A DNA stretch of 64,000 nucleotides from Leucobacter rhizosphaerae (GCF_022919175.1 NZ_CP095043.1:62001-126000), one strand, 5' to 3'. Counted from the first letter of the stretch, positions 8,900 through 18,041 are shown. Notes: generated from the sequence alone by a model not told the origin. Numbers and translations: made by a program.

Positions 8900-10365
8900 G
8901 CGGGGGTCTCCTTGACGAGTGCGGTGTCGGTCGTCGGGTAGTGGCGGACGTGGGCGTCATCGAGAGCGTCGAACACCTCGGCGGGATGCGAGACTGCGCC
9001 GTCTGCGGCCGCCTGGATGGCGACGGTGCCGATCGCGGTCGCCTCGGCCGGCCCGGCGATGACGGGGAGGCCAGTTAATTCCGCGGTGAGACGGCACAGT
9101 CGATCGTTGCGGGATCCTCCGCCGACGATGCGGATGCGTGCGGGCTGCACCCCGGTGAGCGCGACAGTGTCGCGGACACCGGACGCGTAGGCCGCGGCGA
9201 GACTGTCGATGATCGCGTGCACGACGCTGACGCGGCCGTTCGGCAGCGCGCGACCGGCCGCGATGCAGAGCGCGCGCACGCGCGTCTCCATCGGCCCGGT
9301 TCCGAACAGTTCGGGCGCAGAGGTGGTGAAGGTTCGGGGATCGAACGGCAGACGCTGTACGGATTCGAGCAGCGAAGCGAGATCGGGGGATCCCCACTCT
9401 CGCAGGCACTCCTGCAGGATCCACAATCCGGTCTGATTCTGCAGCAGCAGTGTGCCGGTGGCGCCGTGTTCGTTCGAGAACCCCCGCAGCCGCGCTTCCT
9501 CGGTGGTGAGTGGAGCGGCGAGCGCGGCCCCGACGAGTGACCAGGTGCCGCTGGAGATGAGGACCTCTGCGACGCCGTCGCGAGACGGATCGGCGAAGGC
9601 GAACGCCGCGGCCGTGTCGTGCCCCGCGCAGCGGAATACCGTCACCTCGGCGCCGAGGCCGGTCGCGCTGCGCGCCTCGGAGGTGAGCGGGCCGACGACC
9701 GACCCCACGGCGTGCACGCGGGGGAGCGCGTCATTCGAGACCCCGACCGCCGAGGACAGTTCCGGAGTGAATGCCGGGGTATCCGCCCGCAGCAGCTGGC
9801 TCGTCGACGCGATGGTGGGGTCCGTGCCGGTCTTCCCCGTGAGCCAGTAGACCCAGAGGTCCGGCACGAAGAGGAGCGTCCGTCCGTCCGCCGTTCCGAG
9901 CGTCGACTCCGCGCTCAAACGAAGCGCCGTGTTGATCGCGTGGTCGGGGATCCCGGAGAGAGCGTATACCGATTCGACCGAGAGCGGCCGCCCGGCGACG
10001 ACCGGCGCGGGATCGGGCGCGCCGCGGTAGCTGCGAACGGGCAGCTCCGCTCGCCCGTCCGCGTCGACCAGGGTCCAATCGACGCCCCAGGAGTCCACTC
10101 CGATCCCGGCCAGGCGATATCCCTCGGACTCGCACGTCGCTCCGGCGCGGCGCAGACCGACGAGCGTCTCGGCGTACAGATGCTCGACGTCCCAGACGTC
10201 GACGCCCTCCATCTCGGACACCTCGTTCGCGAAGCGGTGCACCTCCGTGAAGCGCCAGCCCGCATCGCCGTCCGGGACGCCGAGCACCACGCGTCCACTC
10301 GACGCCCCGAGGTCGACGGCGGCGTAGGCGCGTCGCTCTGGAAGGGCTGCGGAGGGGGCTTGCAT
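8896..10365 (-). CDS. Rhamnulokinase-type FGGY kinase (first gene of catabolic operon)
   Basis: A 489-residue kinase. AVDLGASSGRVVLG at the N-terminus is the pattern of RhaB rhamnulokinases, followed by GIDSWGVDWTLVD near residue 75, AGHDTAAAFA in the hinge, and IRIVGGGSRN in the C-terminal ATP domain. It should phosphorylate a ketose at O1 in the cytosol. The ATG at 10365 was preferred over 10395 because AAGGA lies upstream and 10395 has no ribosome site. It is one of two rhamnulokinase-like genes in the window (the other begins at 15215), so the pair likely serve different sugars. Confidence 0.85.
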   Translation of the reverse strand: MQAPSAALPERRAYAAVDLGASSGRVVLGVPDGDAGWRFTEVHRFANEVSEMEGVDVWDVEHLYAETLVGLRRAGATCESEGYRLAGIGVDSWGVDWTLVDADGRAELPVRSYRGAPDPAPVVAGRPLSVESVYALSGIPDHAINTALRLSAESTLGTADGRTLLFVPDLWVYWLTGKTGTDPTIASTSQLLRADTPAFTPELSSAVGVSNDALPRVHAVGSVVGPLTSEARSATGLGAEVTVFRCAGHDTAAAFAFADPSRDGVAEVLISSGTWSLVGAALAAPLTTEEARLRGFSNEHGATGTLLLQNQTGLWILQECLREWGSPDLASLLESVQRLPFDPRTFTTSAPELFGTGPMETRVRALCIAAGRALPNGRVSVVHAIIDSLAAAYASGVRDTVALTGVQPARIRIVGGGSRNDRLCRLTAELTGLPVIAGPAEATAIGTVAIQAAADGAVSHPAEVFDALDDAHVRHYPTTDTALVKETPA

Positions 10366-10403
10366 GTGCGGATCACGTCCTTGTGAGGTTTCCATCGTGT
10401 GTC

Positions 10404-10429
10404 GAAGCAATGTTATATCCTGTTGCTTC
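10404..10429. promoter_or_regulatory. Palindromic operator GAAGCAA-N12-TTGCTTC over the operon promoter
   Basis: A perfect 7-bp inverted repeat encloses the leftward -10 box TATAAC (10417 to 10412) of the catabolic operon, with a plausible -35 (TTTGGT) further out. It lies between the operon and the divergent DeoR gene, the classic position for the binding site of that repressor. Binding is inferred from position and symmetry only. Confidence 0.6.
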
Positions 10430-10460
10430 TCACACCAAATGTAATTTTTACGCGAGCATC

Positions 10461-10466
10461 TAGAAT
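10461..10466 (+). promoter_or_regulatory. -10 box of the first DeoR-family gene
   Basis: TAGAAT in an AT-rich spacer, about 60 bases before the ATG at 10526; the only good -10 match on this strand there. Confidence 0.45.
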
Positions 10467-10525
10467 GAGCGCAGAGCGGTGCGGCCCGGAGCGGTCGGCG
10501 CCGAAGGCAAAGGAGTGCAGCGCCG

Positions 10526-11287
10526 ATGGTGGTAAACAGTACGTTCGATACCGAGCGACGCCGCGATTCGATGACGGAGCGGCTGACCCGGGATGGGTCG
10601 CTGCTCGTCAACGACGCCGCCGGCGAGTGGGGCGTGCACCCGATGACCGTGCGCCGGGATTTCGAGTACTTCGTCGATCAGGGCATCGCGAAGCGGGTGC
10701 GAGGGGGGATCATCGCACTCCGCGGAGACAGCTTTCGGCATCGCCGCCACCTCAATGCCACGGCAAAAGACGCCATCGCGATGAAGATGCTCGATCTCGT
10801 CGAGTCGGACTCCGTCATCGCGCTGGACTCATCGACGACCATCAGCGTGTTCGCGGAGCGGCTGACCAAACTGCGCGGGGTGACGGTGATCACCAACGGG
10901 CTTCCCGCGTTCGAAGCGTTGCGGGGCCGCGACGGCATCCAGGTCTTCCTCACGGGTGGCGAGCAGGAGGTGCAGAACGACTCGCTGGTCGGCCCGCTCG
11001 CGGAAGCTGCGCTGTCGCACTTCCTGATCGGCACCGCCTTCGTCTCGACGATGAGCCTCGATCCGGGAGTCGGCGCGGGCGAGAACACCCTCGCGCAGGT
11101 GTCCTACAAGCGTGCGCTCGCCGCCCGATCCGGCAGGCTCGTCCTCGCGATCGACGCATCGAAGCTCGGCACCCAGGCGCGGTTCCGATCATTCGATTTC
11201 AGTGAGATCGATGTGCTCGTCACGGACCTGGGACCGAGCGATCCGCGGCTCGACCCGTATCGCGACCTCGTCGGGGAGATCCGATAG
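10526..11287 (+). CDS. DeoR-family transcriptional repressor (adjacent to the eight-gene catabolic operon)
   Basis: A 253-residue sugar-phosphate-sensing regulator. An N-terminal winged helix covers roughly residues 14-65 (recognition helix in VHPMTVRRDFEYF, wing KRVRGGI), followed by the DeoRC sensor domain with ALDSSTTISVF near 95, ITNGLPAFEAL near 120 and the late AIDASKLG. It is divergent from the operon starting at 10365, and the shared spacer holds the palindrome at 10404-10429. The expected effector is a phosphorylated intermediate of that operon. AAGGAG lies nine bases before the ATG. Confidence 0.85.
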   Translation: MVVNSTFDTERRRDSMTERLTRDGSLLVNDAAGEWGVHPMTVRRDFEYFVDQGIAKRVRGGIIALRGDSFRHRRHLNATAKDAIAMKMLDLVESDSVIALDSSTTISVFAERLTKLRGVTVITNGLPAFEALRGRDGIQVFLTGGEQEVQNDSLVGPLAEAALSHFLIGTAFVSTMSLDPGVGAGENTLAQVSYKRALAARSGRLVLAIDASKLGTQARFRSFDFSEIDVLVTDLGPSDPRLDPYRDLVGEIR

Positions 11288-11305
11288 CTCGTCGGCCGGA
11301 GGGCC

Positions 11306-12076
11306 CTAGATGGCGGTGTACCCGCCGTCGATGATGAGGTCCTGACCCGTGATGTAGGTCGAAGCCGCAGAGGCCAGGAAGAGCACCAGGCCGTGCAGAT
11401 CGGCCGGTTCGCCCATGCGTCCGGCCGGGATCCGTGCGATCCAGTCCCGGGCGAGCTCAGGATTCGCCTCGGTGAACTGTCGGGTCATATCCGAGAGGAA
11501 GTACCCCGGGGAGATGGAGTTGACGCGGATCCCTGAGGGGGCCCACTCGACGGCGAGCGACTTGGCAAGGTGCGCCACTGCGGCCTTTGACGCGTTATAG
11601 GAGGCCTGGAACTGCGGGACGTTGACGATCGATCCGGACATCGACGCCACGAGCACCGCGCTGCCGGTGAGGCCATCGCGCAGGAGGCTGCGAGCGAACG
11701 CTTGGCTGGCGAAGAACGTCCCATCGAGATTCACCGACATGACGCGACGCCACTCCTCTGCTGAAACGTCGACCGAATCATTCCACGCGGTGATGCCGGC
11801 CGCGGTGATGAGGGTGCGCGGAGTGCCGAGCTGATCCGCGGCCTCCGCGAAGGCTGCGGCTACCGCGGCCTGATCCGTGACGTCGACGCGGAGGCCGACG
11901 GCGGAGACTCCGTGCTCGTCGGCCAGCCTCGTCGCCGAGTCCGAGACCTCCGGCAGCACGTCCAGGAGGGCGACCGATGTTCCTGTCGCGGCGAGCGCAC
12001 TGGCGAGCGAGTAGCCGAGACCGCGTGCACCCCCCGTGATCACGGCCGGACTGGTCGCGGTTGCGTGCTGCTCCAT
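11306..12076 (-). CDS. Short-chain dehydrogenase/reductase
   Basis: A 256-residue NAD(P)-dependent oxidoreductase with cofactor motif TGGARGLG near residue 15, the catalytic Ser in VASMSGSIVN near 147, YNASK near 159, and the C-terminal GQDLIIDGGYTAI typical of classical dehydrogenases acting on sugars and polyols. It is transcribed leftward, downstream of the second DeoR gene but separated from it by 159 bp, so it probably has its own promoter. A TTCGAAA element at 12102-12108, just upstream of its start, resembles the half-site of the operator at 13090-13131. Substrate unknown. Confidence 0.8.
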   Translation of the reverse strand: MEQHATATSPAVITGGARGLGYSLASALAATGTSVALLDVLPEVSDSATRLADEHGVSAVGLRVDVTDQAAVAAAFAEAADQLGTPRTLITAAGITAWNDSVDVSAEEWRRVMSVNLDGTFFASQAFARSLLRDGLTGSAVLVASMSGSIVNVPQFQASYNASKAAVAHLAKSLAVEWAPSGIRVNSISPGYFLSDMTRQFTEANPELARDWIARIPAGRMGEPADLHGLVLFLASAASTYITGQDLIIDGGYTAI

Positions 12077-12235
12077 GCTGATCTCCTCTGATCTGGCTAT
12101 GTTCGAAACTGTTACTTATTCAGTGATAGCACAACCAAGACCGCATTGCACGGTGCACTCGGGCGCGCGGGTCTGGAGCCATGCGGGCGAGGCGCGCCGC
12201 GGGGCCCGGACTCGCGTTCTCCGAGGCGAGGGCGA

Positions 12236-13024
12236 CTACGGGGCCGTCGACCCCGCCGGCACGTGAACGCGGTCCACGGCCACACCGTGGGCGCGCCACG
12301 CCTCAGCGGTCGACTCGGAGAACCCGTCGTCGGTCACGAGATGCGCGACCGCCGACGCGGGTACGACGCTGTGCTGCCCGAAACCCTCGGACTTCGACGA
12401 GTCGAAGAGCCCCACCACCCGGTGCGCCGTCGCGGCGATCGCGCGTTTCGTCTCGGCCTCCGAGAACGAGCGCTCGAGGAGACCGTGCTCAATCGACAGC
12501 GCGGCGGCTCCGAAGAATGCGGTGTCGATCCTGCCGTAGCCGCGAAGCAGCTCGGGTGGGAACCCCACCGTCGAGTACGCCGTTCGCCGCACGCTGCCCC
12601 CGAGTAGGACCACGGAGAGCTCGCTGCGTTCTGCGAGCTGGGTCGCCACGCGCAGGGAGTTCGTCACGACCGTAATGTCGGCCCGGTCGACGAGTTCGAG
12701 CGCGAGGTAGTAGCCCGTCGATGATGAATCGAGTGAGATGACGGCGTTCGGGCCGATGAGCTCCGCAGCTCGCCGCGCGATCGCGCGCTTCGCGGCAACG
12801 CGGTGCCCGAGTCGGACCGCCCACGGCCCCTCCTCGGACGAGCGCAGGCGCGCGCCACCGCGCAGGCGTTCCACCAGTGCGCTGTCCACCAGGTGGTCGA
12901 GGTCCTTGCGGATGGTGACGGCGGAGACCCCGAGGGCCTCGGCGAGGGCCCCCACGGGCACCTGTTCCTGGCCCTCGAGCAACCCCAGGATGCGCTCGCG
13001 TCGCTCTGGTGCAGTTCGGATCAT
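12236..13024 (-). CDS. DeoR-family transcriptional regulator (divergent from rhamnose genes)
   Basis: A 262-residue regulator with an N-terminal DeoR helix-turn-helix (VGALAEALGVSAVTIRKDL, residues about 23-41; wing VERLRGGARL) and a C-terminal DeoRC domain (SLDSSSTGYYLA near 98, VVTNSLRVATQL near 120, GLFDSSKSEGFG near 203). It is divergent from the rhamnulose-phosphate aldolase gene and the spacer contains an 11-bp perfect inverted repeat, so it is the likely repressor of those genes. A -10-like TAGAGT lies eight bases before its ATG, so its own leader would be very short. Confidence 0.85.
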   Translation of the reverse strand: MIRTAPERRERILGLLEGQEQVPVGALAEALGVSAVTIRKDLDHLVDSALVERLRGGARLRSSEEGPWAVRLGHRVAAKRAIARRAAELIGPNAVISLDSSSTGYYLALELVDRADITVVTNSLRVATQLAERSELSVVLLGGSVRRTAYSTVGFPPELLRGYGRIDTAFFGAAALSIEHGLLERSFSEAETKRAIAATAHRVVGLFDSSKSEGFGQHSVVPASAVAHLVTDDGFSESTAEAWRAHGVAVDRVHVPAGSTAP

Positions 13025-13074
13025 GATTGCTCACTCTACCCGGGAGATCGACGTCCGACACCTGCGGACGCCTG

Positions 13075-13131
13075 CGAATGAAAACTCATTTGCTTTCGAA
13101 TGAAATGCTATGATCTTGTCTTCGAAAGCAA
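13075..13131. promoter_or_regulatory. Compound operator: direct repeats and 11-bp inverted repeat before rhamnose genes
   Basis: TTGCTTTCGAA at 13090-13100 is repeated in perfect inversion at 13121-13131 with a 20-bp spacer that contains a -10-like TATGAT (13109-13114). Overlapping this, CGAATGAAA occurs twice in direct orientation at 13075-13083 and 13097-13105, 22 bp (about two helical turns) apart. The position between a DeoR gene and its presumed target, around the promoter, makes repressor binding likely. Confidence 0.65.
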
Positions 13132-13175
13132 CTGTGTCTATCGTGGACGCATACTCCGAGCTTGAAAGGCCGCCA

Positions 13176-15218
13176 ATGACGCACACGGACCCCACCGCAC
13201 AGGCACTCATCACCCGCTCGAACCGACTCGGCGCCGACAAGAAGAACACGAACTTCGCGGGTGGCAACACCTCGGCCAAGGGCGGTGCGACGGATCCCGT
13301 CACCGGTGAGTCCGTCGAACTCATGTGGGTCAAAGGCTCGGGCGGTGACCTCGGCACGCTGACGGAGGCCGGCCTCTCGGTGCTGCGCCTCGACCGCATG
13401 CGCGCGCTCGTGGACGTGTACCCGGGGCTCGACCGCGAGGACGAGATGGTGGCCGCGTTCGACTACTGCCTGCACGGCAAGGGCGGCGCGACGCCGTCGA
13501 TCGACACCGCGATGCACGGCCTCGTGAACGTCGCGCACGTCGACCACCTGCACCCGGACTCCGGCATCGCGATCGCCACGGCCGCCGACGGCGAGGCGCT
13601 CACCGCGAAGATCTTCGGCGGCAAGGTGCTGTGGGTGCCCTGGCGCCGCCCCGGCTTCCAGCTCGGTCTCGACATCTCGGCGCTGCAGGCGGCTCACCCC
13701 GACGCGATCGGGTGCATCCTCGGCGGCCACGGCATCACCGCCTGGGGCGACACGAGCGAGGAGTGCGAGCGCAACTCGCTGTGGATCATCGACACGGCGG
13801 CGGCGTACATCGCCGAGCACGGTGCCGCCGAGCCGTTCGGCCCGGTCGTCACCGGCTTCGAGGCGCTGCCGGAGGCCGAGCGCCGCGCGCGTGCGGCGGC
13901 CCTCGCCCCGACGATCCGCGGCCTCGCCTCGCGCGACAAGCCGATGGTCGGCCACTTCACCGACGACGACGCGGTGCTCGACTTCCTGTCGCGCGAGAAG
14001 CTCGCGCAGCTGGCCGCACTGGGCACGAGCTGCCCGGATCACTTCCTGCGCACCAAGGTGCGCCCGCTCGTGCTCGACCTACCCGCCACGGCAACGGTCG
14101 ACGAGCAGATCGCCCGCCTGCAGGAGCTGCACGAGGCGTACCGCGCCGACTACCGCGCCTACTACGAGGCGCACGCCGACGCCGACAGCCCGGCAATGCG
14201 CGGCGCGGACCCGCTAATCGTGCTGATCCCGGGAGTCGGCATGTTCTCGTACGGCGCGAACAAGCAGACCGCTCGGGTCGCGGGGGAGTTCTACCTCAAC
14301 GCGATCAACGTGATGCGCGGCGCCGAGGCGCTCTCGACGTACGCCCCGATCAGCGACGCGGAGAAGTTCCGCATCGAGTACTGGGCGCTCGAGGAGGCGA
14401 AGCTGCAGCGGCTGCCGAAGCCGAAGTCGCACCAGGGCCGGATCGCGTTCGTGACCGGTGCCGCCTCCGGCATCGGCAAGGCCATCGCGACGCGGCTCGC
14501 GGCCGAGGGCGCGTGCGTCGTGGTCGCGGACCTCGATCTGGAGAAGGCGCGGGCCGCGGCGGCCGAACTCGGCTCCACCGACGTGGCGGTGGGCGTGGCG
14601 GCGAACGTCGCCGACGCCGATGCCGTGCAGGCCGCGATGGACGCCGCGATCCTCGCCTTCGGCGGCGTCGATCTCGTCGTGAACAACGCCGGACTCTCGC
14701 TCTCGAAGCCCCTGCTCGAGACGACGGAGCAGGACTGGGATCTGCAGCACGACGTCATGGCGAAGGGCTCGTTCCTCGTGTCGAAGGCGGCGGCTCAGGC
14801 GCTCATCTCCCAGGGCCTCGGCGGCGACATCATCTACATCTCCTCCAAGAACAGCGTGTTCGCCGGCCCCAACAACATCGCCTACTCGGCGACGAAGGCG
14901 GATCAGGCCCACCAGGTCCGACTGCTCGCGGTCGAGCTCGGCGAGCACGGCGTGCGCGTCAACGGCATCAACCCCGACGGTGTGGTGCGCGGATCCGGCA
15001 TCTTCGCCTCGGGCTGGGGCGCGAACCGCGCCGCGACATACGGCGTGAACGAGGAGGATCTCGGCCAGTTCTACGCGAACCGCACGATCCTGAAGCGCGA
15101 GGTCGTCCCCGAGAACGTGGCCGATGCGGTCTACGTGCTCACCGGCCCCGAGCTCACCCGCACCACCGGACTGCACATCCCCGTCGACTCGGGTGTGGCA
15201 GCAGCGTTCCTCCGATGA
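13176..15218 (+). CDS. rhaD: Bifunctional rhamnulose-1-phosphate aldolase / short-chain dehydrogenase
   Basis: A 680-residue fusion. Residues about 10-420 form a class II aldolase (FAGGNTSAKG near 29, metal histidines in VAHVDHLHPDS near 125, LGGHGITAWG near 180). Residues about 425-680 form a classical dehydrogenase (TGAASGIG near 428, YSATKADQ near 570). Known proteins of this architecture split L-rhamnulose-1-phosphate to glycerone phosphate and L-lactaldehyde and oxidise the lactaldehyde to L-lactate in the cytosol. The next two genes, a rhamnulokinase and a lactate dehydrogenase, supply the steps on either side. The ATG at 13176 follows AAAGG and a promoter inside the palindromic operator. 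Confidence 0.9.
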   Translation: MTHTDPTAQALITRSNRLGADKKNTNFAGGNTSAKGGATDPVTGESVELMWVKGSGGDLGTLTEAGLSVLRLDRMRALVDVYPGLDREDEMVAAFDYCLHGKGGATPSIDTAMHGLVNVAHVDHLHPDSGIAIATAADGEALTAKIFGGKVLWVPWRRPGFQLGLDISALQAAHPDAIGCILGGHGITAWGDTSEECERNSLWIIDTAAAYIAEHGAAEPFGPVVTGFEALPEAERRARAAALAPTIRGLASRDKPMVGHFTDDDAVLDFLSREKLAQLAALGTSCPDHFLRTKVRPLVLDLPATATVDEQIARLQELHEAYRADYRAYYEAHADADSPAMRGADPLIVLIPGVGMFSYGANKQTARVAGEFYLNAINVMRGAEALSTYAPISDAEKFRIEYWALEEAKLQRLPKPKSHQGRIAFVTGAASGIGKAIATRLAAEGACVVVADLDLEKARAAAAELGSTDVAVGVAANVADADAVQAAMDAAILAFGGVDLVVNNAGLSLSKPLLETTEQDWDLQHDVMAKGSFLVSKAAAQALISQGLGGDIIYISSKNSVFAGPNNIAYSATKADQAHQVRLLAVELGEHGVRVNGINPDGVVRGSGIFASGWGANRAATYGVNEEDLGQFYANRTILKREVVPENVADAVYVLTGPELTRTTGLHIPVDSGVAAAFLR

Positions 15219-16642
15219 CCGCCACCCCGAGCGCCGTCGCGGCGGTCGACCTCGGCGCCACCAGCGGGCGAGTGATCGTCGGCCGTCTCGAGGACGGTGT
15301 GCTACAGACCCGGCACATCGCCCGCTTCGCGAACGACCCGGTGCACACCCCCGACGGCATGCACTGGAACCTGCTCGAGCTGTACCGCCAGGTCACCCTC
15401 GGGCTCGCGGCCGCCGAGCGCGAGGCACCCGGTGAGATCGCGAGCGTCGGGATCGACTCCTGGGCCGTCGACTACGGGCTGTTCCGAGGCGACCGCCTGC
15501 TCGGCACGCCGTATCACTACCGCGATGCCCGGAACGAGGCCGGTGTCGCTGCGGTCCACCAGCTCGTGAGCGCTGAGGAGCTCTACGCCCGCAACGGCCT
15601 GCAGCACCTCACGTTCAACACCCTGTTCCAGCTCGCGACCGAGGGGGAGATGCTCGCGTTCGCCGACCGTCTCCTGCTCGTGCCCGACCTGCTGAACTTC
15701 TGGCTCACCGGCGCCCAGGTCGCCGAGCGCACCAACGCCTCGACGACCGGGCTGCTCGACGCGCGCACCGGCGAGTGGGACCTGGAGCTCGCGGCGCGGC
15801 TCGGGATCCCGGCCGGCCTGCTGCCGCGGCTCGTCGACGCCGGCACCCCGATCGGCACCCTCAGCGCCGACGTCGCGCGCACCGTCGGCCGGGCGCTCGA
15901 CGTCGTGGCCGTCGGATCGCACGACACGGCGTCGGCGGTGGTGGCGATCCCGAACTCGGGTCGCGACTTCGCCTACATCTCGTGCGGCACGTGGGGGCTC
16001 GTCGGCCTCGAGCTCGACGCCCCCGTGCTCACCGACGACGCCCGACGGGCGAACTTCACGAACGAGGGCGGCGTCGACGGCCGCACCCGGTTCCTGCACA
16101 ACGTGATGGGGCTGTGGCTGCTCTCGGAGTCGCTGCGGCACTGGGAGCCCGGTGCCACCGACGCGCAGCGCTCCAGCCTGCTCGGCGAACTGCTCGCCGA
16201 GGCCGCGCGGGTGCCCTCCGACGTGCCGGTGTTCGACGTGAACGACCCGGCGTTCCTCCCCGCGGGGGACATTCCCGAGCGGATCCGGTCCTGGTACCGC
16301 AGGCGCGGCGAGCGGGTGCCCGAGACCCGGGCCGAGGTGGTGCGCTGCATCATCGAGAGCCTTGCCGAGGCCTTCGCGGAGGCCGTGCGGGAGGCCTCGC
16401 GTCTGGCTGACCACGACGTGTCGGTCATCCATCTCGTCGGCGGCGGCTCGCAGAACACCCTGCTGTGCCAGGCAACCGCCAACCGCTCCGGCCTGCGCGT
16501 CGTCGCGGGCCCCACCGAGGCCACCGCGATGGGCAACCTGCTGATCCAGGCCCGCGCGCTCGGCCAGCTCGCCCCGGAACTCGGGGCCGTCCGCGAGGTC
16601 GTCACGCGGTCGTCGCACGTCATCGAATATCTGCCCCGATAG
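15215..16642 (+). CDS. rhaB: Rhamnulokinase
   Basis: A 475-residue FGGY kinase that phosphorylates L-rhamnulose at O1. [16 protein letters not shown] at residues 9-24, [13 protein letters not shown] near 77, [13 protein letters not shown] near 231, CGTWGL near 253 and HLVGGGSQN near 407 match RhaB. The ATG overlaps the stop of the aldolase/dehydrogenase gene (ATGA), so the two are translationally coupled. Length and motif order are normal. It is similar in plan to, but clearly distinct from, the kinase gene starting at 10365. Confidence 0.88.
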   Translation: MTATPSAVAAVDLGATSGRVIVGRLEDGVLQTRHIARFANDPVHTPDGMHWNLLELYRQVTLGLAAAEREAPGEIASVGIDSWAVDYGLFRGDRLLGTPYHYRDARNEAGVAAVHQLVSAEELYARNGLQHLTFNTLFQLATEGEMLAFADRLLLVPDLLNFWLTGAQVAERTNASTTGLLDARTGEWDLELAARLGIPAGLLPRLVDAGTPIGTLSADVARTVGRALDVVAVGSHDTASAVVAIPNSGRDFAYISCGTWGLVGLELDAPVLTDDARRANFTNEGGVDGRTRFLHNVMGLWLLSESLRHWEPGATDAQRSSLLGELLAEAARVPSDVPVFDVNDPAFLPAGDIPERIRSWYRRRGERVPETRAEVVRCIIESLAEAFAEAVREASRLADHDVSVIHLVGGGSQNTLLCQATANRSGLRVVAGPTEATAMGNLLIQARALGQLAPELGAVREVVTRSSHVIEYLPR

Positions 16643-16650
16643 GTCCCACC

Positions 16651-17889
16651 ATGGTCACACGCCAATTCCCCAACCCCGCCGAGCTGCTCGATCTCATGCA
16701 GTTCAAGAAGCCGCAGTTCAACGGCAAGAAGCGCCGGCTCGACAGCGCGCTCACGATCTACGACCTGCGCGCCATCGCCAAGCGGCGCACTCCCGCGGCC
16801 GCCTTCGACTACACCGACGGATCCGCGGAGGGCGAGCTCTCCCTCTCGCGGGCACGCCAGGCCTTCGAGGACGTGGAGTTCCACCCGTCGATCCTGCGCG
16901 ACGTCTCGAACGTCGACACGAGCACGACGGTGTTCGGCGGGCCATCCGCCCTGCCGTTCGGGATCGCCCCCACGGGCTTCACCCGGCTCATGCAGACGGA
17001 GGGGGAAATCGCGGGCGCCGGCGCGGCTGCGGCCGCCGGGATCCCCTTCACGCTGTCGACGCTCGGCACGACCTCGATCGAGGACGTGAAGGCAGAGAAC
17101 CCGCACGGCCGCAACTGGTTCCAGCTCTACGTCATGCGCGAGCGCGAGATCAGCTACGGGCTCGTCGAGCGGGCCGCCGCGGCCGGCTTCGACACCCTGA
17201 TGTTCACCGTCGACACCCCGGTCGCCGGTGCGCGCCTGCGCGACAAGCGCAACGGCTTCTCGATCCCGCCGCAGCTGAGCCTCGGCACCATCGCGAACGC
17301 GATCCCGCGCCCCTGGTGGTGGTGGGACTTCCTGACGACGCCCAAGCTCGAATTCGCCTCGCTGTCGACCACGGGCGGCACGGTCGGAGAGCTGCTCGAC
17401 TCGGCGATGGATCCGTCGATCTCCTTCGAGGATCTGGAGATCATCCGCGGCATGTGGCCGGGCAAGCTCGTCGTGAAGGGCGTGCAGAACGTCGAGGACT
17501 CGAAGAAGCTCGCGGGCCTCGGGGTCGACGGCATCATCCTGTCGAACCACGGCGGGCGCCAGCTCGACCGCGCTCCGATCCCGTTCCATCTGCTTCCCGA
17601 GGTCGCCCGCGAGGTCGGCAAGGACACCGAGATCACGATCGACACGGGCATCATGAACGGGGCCGACATCGTCGCGTCGATCGCGCTCGGCGCGAAGTTC
17701 ACACTCATCGGGCGCGCGTACCTCTACGGGCTCATGGCCGGCGGCCGCGCCGGGGTGGACCGCGCGATCGCGATCCTCGCCGACCAGGTCGTGCGCACCA
17801 TGAAGCTGCTGGAGGTGTCCTCCCTCGAGGAGCTGACGCCCGCGCACGTCACGCAGCTCGAGCGTTTGGTGCCCCGCGCGCGGGGCTGA
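16651..17889 (+). CDS. lldD: FMN-dependent L-lactate dehydrogenase / alpha-hydroxy-acid oxidase
   Basis: A 412-residue TIM-barrel flavoenzyme. [13 protein letters not shown] near residue 107, [13 protein letters not shown] near 132, the FMN phosphate segment and the catalytic [12 protein letters not shown] near 298 identify the LldD/glycolate-oxidase family. It oxidises L-lactate to pyruvate, passing electrons to quinone or oxygen, probably at the membrane face. Eight bases after rhaB and followed by a strong terminator, it completes the route from rhamnulose to pyruvate. The run WWWWD near 223 falls in the variable insertion loop of the family. Confidence 0.88.
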   Translation: MVTRQFPNPAELLDLMQFKKPQFNGKKRRLDSALTIYDLRAIAKRRTPAAAFDYTDGSAEGELSLSRARQAFEDVEFHPSILRDVSNVDTSTTVFGGPSALPFGIAPTGFTRLMQTEGEIAGAGAAAAAGIPFTLSTLGTTSIEDVKAENPHGRNWFQLYVMREREISYGLVERAAAAGFDTLMFTVDTPVAGARLRDKRNGFSIPPQLSLGTIANAIPRPWWWWDFLTTPKLEFASLSTTGGTVGELLDSAMDPSISFEDLEIIRGMWPGKLVVKGVQNVEDSKKLAGLGVDGIILSNHGGRQLDRAPIPFHLLPEVAREVGKDTEITIDTGIMNGADIVASIALGAKFTLIGRAYLYGLMAGGRAGVDRAIAILADQVVRTMKLLEVSSLEELTPAHVTQLERLVPRARG

Positions 17890-17899
17890 GCGTTCGGAG

Positions 17900-17936
17900 T
17901 ACCACGGGGCTGGCCGGTGAGGCCGGCCCCGTGGTA
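17900..17936 (+). terminator. Terminator hairpin after lldD
   Basis: TACCACGGGGC pairs with GCCCCGTGGTA, with a further GGCC/GGCC pairing inside, giving a 16-bp stem (one G-U) and a 5-nt loop, 11 bases after the stop codon. It ends the rhamnose operon. Confidence 0.75.
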
Positions 17937-18041
17937 TTCTGGAGGGCCCGGCACAGTCGGGATTTGGTAATTCAACAGTGTGTGAAGTGAATGCCCTGCG
18001 CAGGGCGGCATCGGCGGTCACGTCGATGGGATCCTGCTCAC

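Noticed and set aside
13631-15214. Long plus-strand frame joined upstream to rhamnulokinase
   Set aside because: The upstream part is an Arg/Pro-rich out-of-frame reading of the aldolase/dehydrogenase; the kinase begins at 15215 with ATGA coupling.
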